Shown here one piece after another: positions 1-7,356 of a stretch of 64,000 nucleotides of DNA; the stretch's first letter is position 1; each line of letters opens with the position of its first letter. The stretch is from NCBI RefSeq assembly GCF_035918235.1, contig NZ_CP109485.1, positions 5,691,501-5,755,500 on the forward strand, written 5' to 3'. Origin of the DNA: Streptomyces sp. NBC_01445. Lineage in GTDB: Bacteria; Actinomycetota; Actinomycetes; Streptomycetales; Streptomycetaceae. The notes beneath the pieces were generated by a model, which had not been told where the DNA came from, made no database searches, and saw only the letters and a list, made by a program, of their open reading frames with translations. The translations under genes were made by a program, and so were the position numbers.

Positions 1-83
1 AGGACTCCCTGTGGGAGATCGAGGACGGGCGGCCCCTGGCGCCGGACCACATGGAGACGGCTCGGAGGCTGCTCGGGCGGTGA
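1..83 (+). CDS. 3' end of an unidentified protein (truncated by window edge)
   Basis: Only the last 26 codons are visible, in the frame starting at base 3 and ending with TGA at 81-83. The peptide contains the stretch PLAPDHMETARRLLGR. The frame is open to the window edge and has Streptomyces codon use. I cannot name the family from this fragment. Confidence 0.5.
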   Translation, partial: DSLWEIEDGRPLAPDHMETARRLLGR

Positions 84-141
84 GCCGGCCCGTGCGGGGC
101 GGGACGCGGTGACGGGTCGGCCCGCGTGCGGGGCGCGCCAC

Positions 142-221
142 GGTGACTGGTGAACCGGGCCGTCCGGCCGTCCCGCGGTGACTGGTGAACCGGGCCGTCC
201 GGCCGTCCCGCGGTGACTGGT
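142..221. repeat. 35-bp tandem repeat, two full copies plus a partial
   Basis: A 35-bp unit beginning GGTGACTGGTGAACC starts at 142 and 177, and a third truncated copy starts at 212. Copies one and two are identical. A degenerate older copy is visible from about 108 (GGTGAC again, 34 bp earlier). The array fills the gap between the truncated gene and the acetyltransferase, ending about 12 nt before its ATG. Replication slippage is likely; no function is evident. Confidence 0.85.
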
Positions 222-233
222 TAGCCTGCCGTC

Positions 234-707
234 ATGATTCGTACCGCCACGTCCGCCGATGTCCCCGTCATCCACGCCCTGGTCCGTGAACTCGCCGACT
301 ACGAGGAGGCGCTGCACGAGGCGCGGGCCACCGAGGAGCAGCTGCGCGAGGCGCTGTTCGGGGAGCGGCCCGCCGCGTTCGCCCACATCGCCGAGGACGA
401 CACGACGGGCGAGCCCGTCGGCTTCTGCCTCTGGTTCCTGAACTTCTCCACGTGGCGCGGCGTGCACGGGATCTACCTGGAGGACCTGTACGTACGGCCC
501 GAGGCGCGCGGCGGCGGCCACGGCAAGGCGCTGCTGACCGAACTTGCGCGGATCTGCGTCGAGCGCGGGTACGCGCGCCTGGAGTGGTCGGTCCTCAACT
601 GGAACGAGCCGTCGATCGACTTCTACAAGGCGCTCGGCGCGGCGCCGCAGGACGAGTGGACGGTGTACCGGCTGACGGACGGGGCGCTGGCGCGGCTCGG
701 GTCGTAG
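234..707 (+). CDS. GNAT-family N-acetyltransferase (spermidine/diamine acetyltransferase-like)
   Basis: A 157-residue single-domain protein, the usual GNAT length. Seen: the acetyl-CoA loop RPEARGGGHGKALL near residues 87-100, preceded by the IYLEDLYV strand, and a C-terminal NEPSIDFYKALGA segment typical of the last GNAT helix. The EDLYV...RGGGHGKALL pattern and NxxSIxFYxxLGA ending resemble spermidine/thialysine acetyltransferases (SSAT/Ard1-unrelated branch). Family knowledge: acetyl transfer from CoA to a small amine. The substrate is inferred only. It stands alone; the upstream tandem repeat may carry the promoter. Confidence 0.85.
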   Translation: MIRTATSADVPVIHALVRELADYEEALHEARATEEQLREALFGERPAAFAHIAEDDTTGEPVGFCLWFLNFSTWRGVHGIYLEDLYVRPEARGGGHGKALLTELARICVERGYARLEWSVLNWNEPSIDFYKALGAAPQDEWTVYRLTDGALARLGS

Positions 708-750
708 CGCGCCCAGCCGGCCCGGCGCGCCCTTGGACCCGGGCTGCGGG

Positions 751-1755
751 TCACGGGATCAGGACCACCTTGCCGATCGTGCCGCGGTTCTCCAGGGCGC
801 GGTGGGCCGCGGCCGCCTCGGCGAGCGGGAAGCGGGTCACCGCGGGACGCAGGCGGCCGGCCTCGGCCTCCTTCAGGGCGGCCAGTTCCAGCGTGCGGAC
901 GGGGTTGTCGCCGCCCGCACGCCGCATCATCGGCGGGCCGAGCACCTGTTCCTGGGTGATGCCGCGCCGGGTGAGTTCGTCCTCGGAGAAGGTGAGGGGC
1001 TCGCCGTCGTGCAGGCCCTTGCCGGACCAGCCGAAGACGACGTGGACGCCGCCGGGGCCGAGCAGGTCGACGGCGGCCAGGCCCGCGTCGCCGCCCACCC
1101 CGTCGAAGACGACGGTCGCGGTGCGGCCGCTGAGGAACCAGCGGACCTGTTCGGGCCAGTCGGGGGCGGTGTAGTCGACGGCCAGATCGGCGCCGTTCGC
1201 GCGGACGCGGGCCACCTTCTCGGGGCCGCCCGCGAGGCCGACGACGGTGGCGCCCGCGTGCTTCGCGTACTGGACGAGCAGGGTGCCGACGCCGCCGGCC
1301 GCGGCCGGGATCACGGCCACCGACGCGGGGCCGAGCGGCGCGAACTGGAGGATCCCCATCGTCGTACGGCCCGTGCCGATCAGGGCGACGGCCTCGGCGA
1401 AGTCCAGGCCCGGCGGGAGTTCGTGCAGGCGGGCCGCGTCGATGACGGCGAGCTCGGCGTAGCCGCCCGGGGCGAATCCGAGGTGGCCCACGACGTGCTT
1501 GCCGAGCCAGGACGCGTCGGTGCCCTCGCCGAGCGACTCGACGGTGCCGGCGACCTCGCGGCCGGGGACGGTGGGCAGTGCGGGCGGCTCGGGCGCGGGG
1601 CCCTTCATACCCTCGCGCAGGGCGGTGTCCAGGAGGTGCACGCCGGCCGCGGCCACGGCGATCCGGACCTGGCCGGGGCCGGGCAGGGGGTCGTCGGTCT
1701 TCTCGTAGGTGAGGTTCTCGGCGGGGCCGAAGGCGTGCAGTCGTACGGCGTGCAT
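751..1755 (-). CDS. Zinc-binding-dehydrogenase-family quinone/NADPH oxidoreductase (SoxR target)
   Basis: A 334-residue MDR-superfamily protein. Start chosen at the ATG reading MHAVRLHAFG because GAGGGAG lies 6 nt upstream; a longer open frame to 1824 has no ribosome site and overlaps the operator. Seen: N-terminal GroES-like domain (GPGQVRIAVAAAGV), PGREVAGTVESLG, then the nucleotide-binding AAAGGVGTLLVQYAKHAGATVVG segment near the middle, with no catalytic zinc cysteines, as in quinone oxidoreductases (QOR/ZTA1). A SoxR box lies in its promoter. By synteny and operator I take it as the counterpart of the S. coelicolor SoxR-regulon oxidoreductase (SCO4266 from memory). Likely role: reducing or detoxifying redox-cycling quinones such as self-made antibiotics. 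Confidence 0.88.
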   Translation of the reverse strand: MHAVRLHAFGPAENLTYEKTDDPLPGPGQVRIAVAAAGVHLLDTALREGMKGPAPEPPALPTVPGREVAGTVESLGEGTDASWLGKHVVGHLGFAPGGYAELAVIDAARLHELPPGLDFAEAVALIGTGRTTMGILQFAPLGPASVAVIPAAAGGVGTLLVQYAKHAGATVVGLAGGPEKVARVRANGADLAVDYTAPDWPEQVRWFLSGRTATVVFDGVGGDAGLAAVDLLGPGGVHVVFGWSGKGLHDGEPLTFSEDELTRRGITQEQVLGPPMMRRAGGDNPVRTLELAALKEAEAGRLRPAVTRFPLAEAAAAHRALENRGTIGKVVLIP

Positions 1756-1812
1756 GGTGGGCTCCCTCGGGCGTACGGCCCCTTGCTGGGCCAGGTGTGC
1801 ACCACCTTTCAG

Positions 1813-1830
1813 CCTCAAGCTCACTTGAGG
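1813..1830 (-). promoter_or_regulatory. SoxR box in the promoter of the oxidoreductase gene
   Basis: A perfect inverted repeat CCTCAAG-N4-CTTGAGG. This is the consensus SoxR-binding palindrome known from soxS of E. coli and the S. coelicolor SoxR regulon. On the minus strand TTGACC (1834-1829) is a good -35 and the palindrome fills the spacer before a possible -10 around AAAGGT. That is the MerR-family activator layout with a long (about 19 bp) spacer. It lies 58 nt upstream of the start codon at 1755. Confidence 0.88.
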
Positions 1831-1843
1831 TCAAGCGCAGGGG

Positions 1844-3019
1844 TCAGGCCGCGCGGAGACCCGGGCGGGAGGCGGTGAGCGCGAGCGTGGTCGCCTCGAT
1901 GGCGCTGTTGAACGACACCTCGGAGAGCACGCCGGGCGCCGCGACCTGGTCACCCGCCAGATAGACGCCGTCCCCGCGGTCGATCGCGGGCCGGTCCCGC
2001 CAGGTCGTGCCGGGCAGGTCGACCGCCCCCGTACGCCCGTTCGCGAGCGCGTCCCTGCGCCACATCGCACGGTCGCGCCAGCCGGGGAATCCCAGGTCGA
2101 GCAGGCGTTCGGCGCGTGCCGTGCCGTCGGCCTTCGACTCGTGCGGCGCTACGGGGACCTGGCCCTGGACGAGCTGCTGCCCGTGCGGCGCCAGGCTCCG
2201 GTCCTGGGCCGTGAACCGCTCGAGCCAGGCCGGGAAGTCGAGCCCGGACACGGCGAAGGCGTCGCCGCGGCGGGTGCGCACGGCCAGGTCGATCAGCGTC
2301 GTACGGCCGCTGTCCCACGTCAGCGACGAGTCCCCGAGGAGGCGGCGCGCCGAGTCGAGGGACGTCGCCACGATCACCGGGCCACCGCCCGTCGGAAGGG
2401 TGTCGACGCGGGACAGCGTCTCCACGCGCACGCCCAGATTCCAGGCGCGGGCCGCCATCCGGTCGATCACACAGGCCCAGCCGCCGCGCGGATAGTGCGC
2501 CTCTGGCGGCACCTTCGCGGCGCGGCGCAGGCGCTCCTGGACGAAGGCGGCGGACAAGGAGCCCGGGTCGTGGTGGAAGAGCGCGACGGACGTGTAGTGG
2601 GCGGCCGCGCGGGCCCCCTCCTCGCCGACGTGCCGCGTCGCCCACGTCATGAAGTCCAGGTCCACGGGCGCGTGTTCGGACCGGTGGCGAAGGAGGCGCA
2701 GGAGGGCCAGAGGTGGGGTGCGGCGCAGGGCTCCGCGGTGGTGGAAGCGCAGACGGGAGCCCTCGACGGGCGGGATCGGGGCGAGCGGGCCGAGCAGGTC
2801 GCGCTGCTTGAGCCAGGTCCAGTGCGGGCCGCCGTTGTAGAGGGCGTGCGGTCCGTCGTGCGTGCGGTACGGGCCTTCGGCGGTGCGGGCGCGGCCGCCG
2901 AGGGTGTGGTGCGACTCGTGGACGGTGACGCGCGCTCCGGCCTCGGCGGCGGTGACGGCCGCGGTGAGGCCGGCGAATCCGCCGCCGATGACGGTGAGGT
3001 CGGGCTTGGTCGTTGCCAT
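1844..3019 (-). CDS. NAD(P)/FAD-dependent oxidoreductase, phytoene-desaturase-like
   Basis: 391 residues from the ATG reading MATTKPDLTV. An N-terminal dinucleotide fold VIGGGFAGLTAAVTAAEAG is followed by the adenine-contacting VHESHHTLGGRAR (residues about 9-45). A C-terminal FAD-closing motif GVYLAGDQVAAPGVLSEVSFNSAIEA ends the protein. This is the amine-oxidase/phytoene-desaturase superfamily layout at a usual length. It reads away from the SoxR-regulated gene's upstream region but on the same strand, so it is transcribed towards that gene. No carotenoid cluster is nearby, so the substrate is unknown. A longer open frame to 3139 is rejected because it crosses into the divergent neighbour. 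Confidence 0.82.
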   Translation of the reverse strand: MATTKPDLTVIGGGFAGLTAAVTAAEAGARVTVHESHHTLGGRARTAEGPYRTHDGPHALYNGGPHWTWLKQRDLLGPLAPIPPVEGSRLRFHHRGALRRTPPLALLRLLRHRSEHAPVDLDFMTWATRHVGEEGARAAAHYTSVALFHHDPGSLSAAFVQERLRRAAKVPPEAHYPRGGWACVIDRMAARAWNLGVRVETLSRVDTLPTGGGPVIVATSLDSARRLLGDSSLTWDSGRTTLIDLAVRTRRGDAFAVSGLDFPAWLERFTAQDRSLAPHGQQLVQGQVPVAPHESKADGTARAERLLDLGFPGWRDRAMWRRDALANGRTGAVDLPGTTWRDRPAIDRGDGVYLAGDQVAAPGVLSEVSFNSAIEATTLALTASRPGLRAA

Positions 3020-3137
3020 ACCGCTCTTCCCTTCGGGCTGCCTTTGTCTGTACGACGGCTGCGAGTGGCGGAATGTGACATGGGCGGGGGAGAGGCGGCG
3101 GTCACCGATTGTCAGTGGGGGCGGGCAGCATGGGGGC

Positions 3138-3839
3138 ATGGCGGAGAAACGAGTGGTGCGGTCGGCGAAGTCGTCGTCGGCGAAACCGGCGGCGGTGAAG
3201 AAGGCGCGGCGGCCCGAGGTGCGGCTGCCCCCGCTGGCGCCCTGGACCGGCGGCGAGCTCGAGCCGGACGGGGACTACGACGGGGTGGAGTTCACGGCGG
3301 CCGACTTCACCGGGCAGGACGGCGGAGGCGCCCGCTTCATGGACTGCGCGCTCGAAGGGTGCGCGCTCGACGAGACGCGGCTGACCCGCGCCCGGATCCT
3401 CGATTCCACGCTGACAGGGATACGGGGTGTGGGCACGGACCTCGCGGAGGCGACGCTGCGGGACGTCGAGGTGGTGGACGCGCGCCTCGGCGGGGTCCAG
3501 CTGCACGGGAGCGTGCTGGAGCGGGTCGTGGTGCGCGGCGGGAAGATCGAGTACCTGAATCTGCGCAAGGCGCGCCTGAAGGACGTCGTCTTCGACGGGT
3601 GCGTGCTGGTGGAGCCGGACTTCGGGGGCGCGCGGCTGGACCGGGTCGAGTTCCAGGGCTGTGTCGTGCGGGGTGCGGACTTCACGGGCGCTGTGATGGC
3701 TGACGTGGATCTGCGGGGCGTGGCGGAGCTGGGGATCGCCCGGGGGGTGGACCGGCTGGCGGGGGCGGTCATCAGCCCGGCCCAGCTCTTCGACCTGGCA
3801 CCGGCGTTCGCGGCGCAGATCGGGGTGCGGGTGGAGTAG
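3138..3839 (+). CDS. Pentapeptide-repeat protein
   Basis: 233 residues from the ATG reading MAEKRVVRSAK. After a Lys/Ala-rich N-terminus of about 40 residues, the chain from about residue 60 to 200 consists of tandem five-residue repeats of the A(D/N)LXX type. Examples are FTAADFTGQD, CALEGCALDETRL, LAEATLRDVEV, GGARLDRVEF and VRGADFTGAV. These fold as a right-handed quadrilateral beta-helix. Some members mimic DNA and protect gyrase (Qnr, MfpA); most have no known role, and nothing here supports a specific one. It is divergent from the FAD oxidoreductase with about 118 bp between starts. Confidence 0.88.
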   Translation: MAEKRVVRSAKSSSAKPAAVKKARRPEVRLPPLAPWTGGELEPDGDYDGVEFTAADFTGQDGGGARFMDCALEGCALDETRLTRARILDSTLTGIRGVGTDLAEATLRDVEVVDARLGGVQLHGSVLERVVVRGGKIEYLNLRKARLKDVVFDGCVLVEPDFGGARLDRVEFQGCVVRGADFTGAVMADVDLRGVAELGIARGVDRLAGAVISPAQLFDLAPAFAAQIGVRVE

Positions 3840-3867
3840 CCGGGGGGCTTGTGTGCGTTTTTTGGGG

Positions 3868-4377
3868 CTAGCGCTCGTCCGGGATGCGGGGGAAGCGGGC
3901 CTGCAGGTCCCAGATCGCCGGGTTGTCCGCCAGGTCCTCGTGCATGTCGGTGAGGTCGGCGATCAGGTCGTGCAGGAAGTCGCGGGCCTCGCGGCGCAGC
4001 GCGGTGTGGGAGAACGTCAGGGGCGGCTCGTCGGCCTCCATCCAGTCGGCCTCGATGTCGACCCACCCGAAGCGGCGCTCGAAGAGCATCCGGTCCGTCG
4101 ACTCGGTGAAGTCGAGTTCGGCGTACTGCGGCCTCGACGCGCGGCTGCCGCGCGGGTCGCGGTCCAGCTGCTCGACGATGTCGCACAGCGCCCACGCGAA
4201 GTCCAGTACCGGCACCCATCCCCAGGCTGTGGACAGCTCCCGGTCGGCCTTGGTGTCGGCGAGGTAGACGTCGCCGCAGAAGAGGTCGTGGCGCAGCGTG
4301 CGGACGTCCGCGCGGCGGTAGTCCAGCTGGATCGGGTCCGGGAAGCGGCGGGAGAGGGCGTAGCCGATGTCGAGCAC
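3868..4377 (-). CDS. Conserved hypothetical protein
   Basis: 169 residues from a GTG. It is acidic and Trp/Asp-rich (AWGWVPVLDFAWALCDIVEQL; WVDIEADWMEADEPP), with no signal peptide or membrane segment, so cytoplasmic. I do not recognise the family with confidence; it looks like a Streptomyces-restricted protein. The reading frame stays open upstream (codons for ARDTISY precede the GTG) but no canonical start or ribosome site was found there, so the N-terminus is uncertain. The next gene upstream on this strand is the response regulator pair, whose end lies 105 nt away. Confidence 0.7.
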   Translation of the reverse strand: MLDIGYALSRRFPDPIQLDYRRADVRTLRHDLFCGDVYLADTKADRELSTAWGWVPVLDFAWALCDIVEQLDRDPRGSRASRPQYAELDFTESTDRMLFERRFGWVDIEADWMEADEPPLTFSHTALRREARDFLHDLIADLTDMHEDLADNPAIWDLQARFPRIPDER

Positions 4378-4482
4378 GTAGCTGATGGTGTCACGGGCGG
4401 GAGGTCGTGCCGTCCATGGGCGGGAGGGGTGCCCGCACGGCTGTCGCGGTCACCACGGTCGCCGTCGCAGCAGTCGCCGCAA

Positions 4483-5124
4483 TCAGCCCAGCAGCCGCTG
4501 CTCCTTCGCCACCGCCACCGCGCCCGCCCTCGTGTCCACGCCGAGCTTGTCGTAGATCCGGCCGAGGTGGGTCTTCACCGTCGCCTCGCTGATGAACAGG
4601 GCGCGGGCGATGTCCCGGTTGCCCAGGCCCTGGGCGAGCTGGGCGAGGATGTCGCGCTCGCGGTCCGTGAGGGACGGGCGCGGGCTGCGCATGCGGGCCA
4701 TGACGCGGCTCGCGACCGGCGGGGACAGCGTCGTACGGCCCTCGGCGGCGGCCTGGATCGCGGCGAACAGCTCCTCGGGACGCTCCGCCTTGAGGAGGTA
4801 GCCCGTCGCGCCCGCCTCGATGGCCCGGGTGATGTCCGCGTCCGTGTCGTACGTGGTCAGCACGAGGACGTGCGGGTGCGGGCCCGCCTCGGGCGGCGCG
4901 GTCGTGATGCGCCGCGTGGCCTCCACGCCGTCGATGCCCTCGCCCAGCTGGAGGTCCATCAGGACGACGTCCGGCGTCAGCTTCGCGGCGAGCGCCACCG
5001 CCTCGTCGCCCGTGCCCGCCTCGCCGACCACCTCGATGCCGGGCGTGCTGCCGAGCAGGGCGAGCAGTCCCGCGCGCACCACCACGTGGTCGTCGCAGAC
5101 GAGCAGCCGTACGGGGTCACTCAC
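4483..5124 (-). CDS. senR: NarL/FixJ-family response regulator, SenR-like
   Basis: 213 residues. An N-terminal receiver carries the acidic pair at 11-12 (LVCDDH), phosphoacceptor Asp57 (VVLMDLQ), Thr90/Thr91 and Lys112 (YLLKAE). The C-terminal LuxR-type helix-turn-helix spans about 150-205 (LTDRERDILAQLAQG...ATVKTHLGRIYDKLG). The GTG start overlaps the kinase stop by 4 nt (GTGA), so the pair is translationally coupled. The divergent HbpS gene identifies it as the SenS-SenR system of Streptomyces, which senses haem and oxidative stress and controls catalase-peroxidase and iron genes (family knowledge). The symbol is assigned by context. Confidence 0.88.
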   Translation of the reverse strand: MSDPVRLLVCDDHVVVRAGLLALLGSTPGIEVVGEAGTGDEAVALAAKLTPDVVLMDLQLGEGIDGVEATRRITTAPPEAGPHPHVLVLTTYDTDADITRAIEAGATGYLLKAERPEELFAAIQAAAEGRTTLSPPVASRVMARMRSPRPSLTDRERDILAQLAQGLGNRDIARALFISEATVKTHLGRIYDKLGVDTRAGAVAVAKEQRLLG

Positions 5125-6302
5125 GAGGCCTCCAGCGGAATCGCCACCGACAGCACCGTGCCCTCGCCCGGCGCCGACTCGATCGTCAGGGTGCCACCCA
5201 GCTGCCGCGTGCGCGCCCGGATCGCCGGGAGGCCGTGCCCGCGCACGCCGCCCTCCCGCGGGGGTTCGGGCGTGAAGCCGCGGCCGTTGTCCGCGATGTC
5301 GAGGACGACCTGGTCGCCGAGGTGCGTCAGCGTGATCGCGGAGGCCGTCGCGTCCGCGTGCTCCCGTACGTTCGCGAGGGCGCCCTGCGCGATTCTCAGC
5401 AGCGCGGACTCGACCCGGTCGGGCAGCGGCGCCGGGGTGCCCTCCGCGTGGAAGCGGACCGCGAGCCCCGCCTCCGACTCCCGCGCCGCCAGCGTCCGCA
5501 GCGCCTCGTCCAGGCCGCCGCCCGCAAGGTCCGCCGGCGCCAGGTCATGCACGAACCGGCGCGCTTCCACGAGGCCCCGCTCGGTCACCGATTCCGCTGT
5601 CCGCACATGGGCGCGGGCCCGCTCGGGGTCGGCGTCCCACAGCCGGTCCGCCGCCTGGAGCAGCATCTGCTGGCTGGAGAGGGACTGGGCGAGCGTGTCG
5701 TGGATCTCCATCGACAGGCGCTGCCGTTCGGCGAGCGTGCCCTCGCGGCGCTCCGTCGCGGCGAGTTCCCTGCGGGTGCGCCGGAGGTCGTCGATCAGGG
5801 CGCGCTGGCGTTCCGCCTGGCGCTCCATGTGGACGAAGACGGCGGTCGCCAGGGCCGCGACGGCCGGCGGTGCGAGCAGCAGGTTCGGGTCGAAGTTCCC
5901 CGCGAGGCGCAGCTGAGCCGCGACGACGAACACCGTGAGCACGCCGATCAGGACGAGCGCGGCGCGGGCGGGCAGGGTGCGCAGGCCCGTGTAGAACAGC
6001 GGGACCGCGCACCAGGCGAAGCTCGGCGCGAGGACGACGAGGACCACCCACACGGCGACGACCAGGGCCAGCCAGGTGATGCGGCGCGGGGTGGGGCGGG
6101 CGCCGCGGCCCGGGCCGAGCGCGGGGCCGAGCACGTACAGGGCGGCCAGGACCACGGACAGCGCGATGATCCACGGGGTGCGGGCCTCGCCGGGGTGGCG
6201 CAGCAGGAACCGGGCGAGGGCTCCGCCGAGCAGCAGGAAGAACGCGGCGTGCATGACCGCGGCCAGCCAGCGGGCGTCCGGATCCCGCGTCTCGTGTTCC
6301 AC
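5121..6302 (-). CDS. senS: Sensor histidine kinase, SenS-like
   Basis: 393 residues from the GTG reading VEHETRDPDAR, chosen because GAGAGGGG sits about 7 nt upstream. A longer frame to a GTG at 6374 adds 24 residues without a good ribosome site. Five hydrophobic segments lie in the first 160 residues (about 11-35, 43-63, 74-106, 114-130, 142-158). Then come a coiled linker, the HisKA_3 box RQRLSMEIHDTLAQSL with phospho-accepting His201, and a HATPase domain with DIADNGRGF. The short extracytoplasmic loops fit a kinase that senses through an accessory protein. SenS is known to interact with secreted HbpS, encoded divergently here. Confidence 0.88.
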   Translation of the reverse strand: MEHETRDPDARWLAAVMHAAFFLLLGGALARFLLRHPGEARTPWIIALSVVLAALYVLGPALGPGRGARPTPRRITWLALVVAVWVVLVVLAPSFAWCAVPLFYTGLRTLPARAALVLIGVLTVFVVAAQLRLAGNFDPNLLLAPPAVAALATAVFVHMERQAERQRALIDDLRRTRRELAATERREGTLAERQRLSMEIHDTLAQSLSSQQMLLQAADRLWDADPERARAHVRTAESVTERGLVEARRFVHDLAPADLAGGGLDEALRTLAARESEAGLAVRFHAEGTPAPLPDRVESALLRIAQGALANVREHADATASAITLTHLGDQVVLDIADNGRGFTPEPPREGGVRGHGLPAIRARTRQLGGTLTIESAPGEGTVLSVAIPLEAS

Positions 6303-6346
6303 GCCCGTGCCCCTCTCCGCTTCCGCCGCTGCCCGGCCGTCGCGCC

Positions 6347-6360
6347 GCGGAAGCTTCCGC
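6347..6360. promoter_or_regulatory. 14-bp perfect palindrome in the senS-hbpS intergenic region
   Basis: GCGGAAGCTTCCGC is a perfect palindrome 45-58 bp upstream of the chosen senS start and about 240 bp upstream of hbpS. The 293-bp divergent region also holds TGACGTCA near 6469 and GTCAACCGATCGGCTGAC near 6440-6457. One of these may be the SenR or another redox-regulator operator. No consensus can be checked here, so the assignment is a guess. Confidence 0.35.
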
Positions 6361-6595
6361 CGCTGTGCCGTCACCGCACCGCTCTCGCGCTGCTGAACTG
6401 GTCAAACACCCCCATTGTGGCCCCCTCGGGCGGTACGCGGGTCAACCGATCGGCTGACCCTGACGTCAGCCGAGCCGCGCTCCGGTCGCAGCCGGTACGT
6501 CGACGGTGCGGGCCGGTTTCCGGCCGGAGGATCGATGGCAGAGCGACTCACCGACCGCCTCTGACCGACCCGACCGCCTCCAAGGAGCACCCGTC

Positions 6596-7150
6596 ATGAA
6601 GAAGATCTCGAAGCGCGCCCGTGTCCTGACCGGTGGCGCCGTCCTCGCCGGCGTCGTCGCCGGTACCTTCGGCGCGGTCTCGGCCAGCGCCGACGCCCCG
6701 GCCGCGGCCCCCGCCGCCGTGACCGCGGACGCCCCGGCCAAGAACCTCACCCAGTCCACGCACCTGACGACGGCCGCCGCCACGAAGGCCGCGCAGGCCG
6801 CCCTCGACGCCGCGAAGAAGGAGAACCAGCGCGTCTCCGTCGCCGTCGTCGACCGCAACGGCAACACGATCGTCACCCTCCGCGGCGACGGCGCCGGCCC
6901 TCAGTCGTACGAGTCCGCCGTGAAGAAGGCGTACACCGCGGTGTCCTGGAACGCGCCGACGTCCGAGCTCGCCAAGCGCCTCGAGCAGGCCCCGAACCTG
7001 AAGGACATCCCGGGCACCCTGTTCCTCGCGGGCGGCGCGCCCGTCGCGGCGAAGGGCGCCCCGGTCGCGGGCATCGGCGTCGCGGGTGCGCCGTCGGGCG
7101 ACCTGGACGAGAAGTTCGCCCAGGCCGGCGTCGCCGCGCTGAACCGCTAG
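6596..7150 (+). CDS. hbpS: Secreted GlcG/HbpS-family haem-binding-type protein
   Basis: 184 residues from the ATG reading MKKISKRARV; a ribosome site (AAGGAG) lies 10 nt upstream. Positively charged N-terminus, hydrophobic core and VSASADA give a clear signal peptide ending near residue 36. After a Pro/Ala linker the GlcG/HbpS domain runs from about 55: AAQAALDAAKKENQRVSVAVVDRNGNTIVTLRGDGAG...KKAYTAVSW...GGAPV...GAPVAGIGVAGAP. HbpS assembles as an extracellular octamer, binds haem and modulates SenS autophosphorylation (family knowledge). Divergence from senS-senR makes the assignment strong. Haem-ligand residues cannot be verified without alignment. Confidence 0.85.
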   Translation: MKKISKRARVLTGGAVLAGVVAGTFGAVSASADAPAAAPAAVTADAPAKNLTQSTHLTTAAATKAAQAALDAAKKENQRVSVAVVDRNGNTIVTLRGDGAGPQSYESAVKKAYTAVSWNAPTSELAKRLEQAPNLKDIPGTLFLAGGAPVAAKGAPVAGIGVAGAPSGDLDEKFAQAGVAALNR

Positions 7151-7157
7151 AGCCAGT

Positions 7158-7271
7158 CGTTCGGATCAGGCCGGGCTCGCGAGGTCGGGCACGCACGCCC
7201 CGAGCTCTCGACTGCGCTCGAGCAGGGGAGACCCCCGTGACCCCGCTCCCTGATCCAGCCCGATCCGAACG
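7158..7271. repeat. Intergenic inverted-repeat element with a Streptomyces interspersed hairpin
   Basis: Ten-base arms CGTTCGGATC (7158-7167) and GATCCGAACG (7262-7271) bracket about 94 bp. Inside, at 7197-7236, lies an imperfect hairpin (CCCCGAGCTCTCGA, loop CTGCGC, TCGAGCAGGGG) followed by AGACCCCC. From memory, close variants of this hairpin recur between genes in many Streptomyces genomes. It sits just after the hbpS stop and may act as its terminator. A small non-autonomous element is possible; no transposase is present. Confidence 0.55.
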
Positions 7272-7356
7272 AAGGACCCCGGTGACGCCATGACCCCCGT
7301 GGAGGCGCCCGCCCGTTGGCAGGCGCCTCCACGGCGTTCGCCCCTACGATCGCTCT

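Noticed and set aside
142..221. CRISPR array from regularly spaced repeats
   Set aside because: Repeats are directly tandem with no unique spacers, and no cas genes are present; the same holds for 31612-31668 and 26141-26172.
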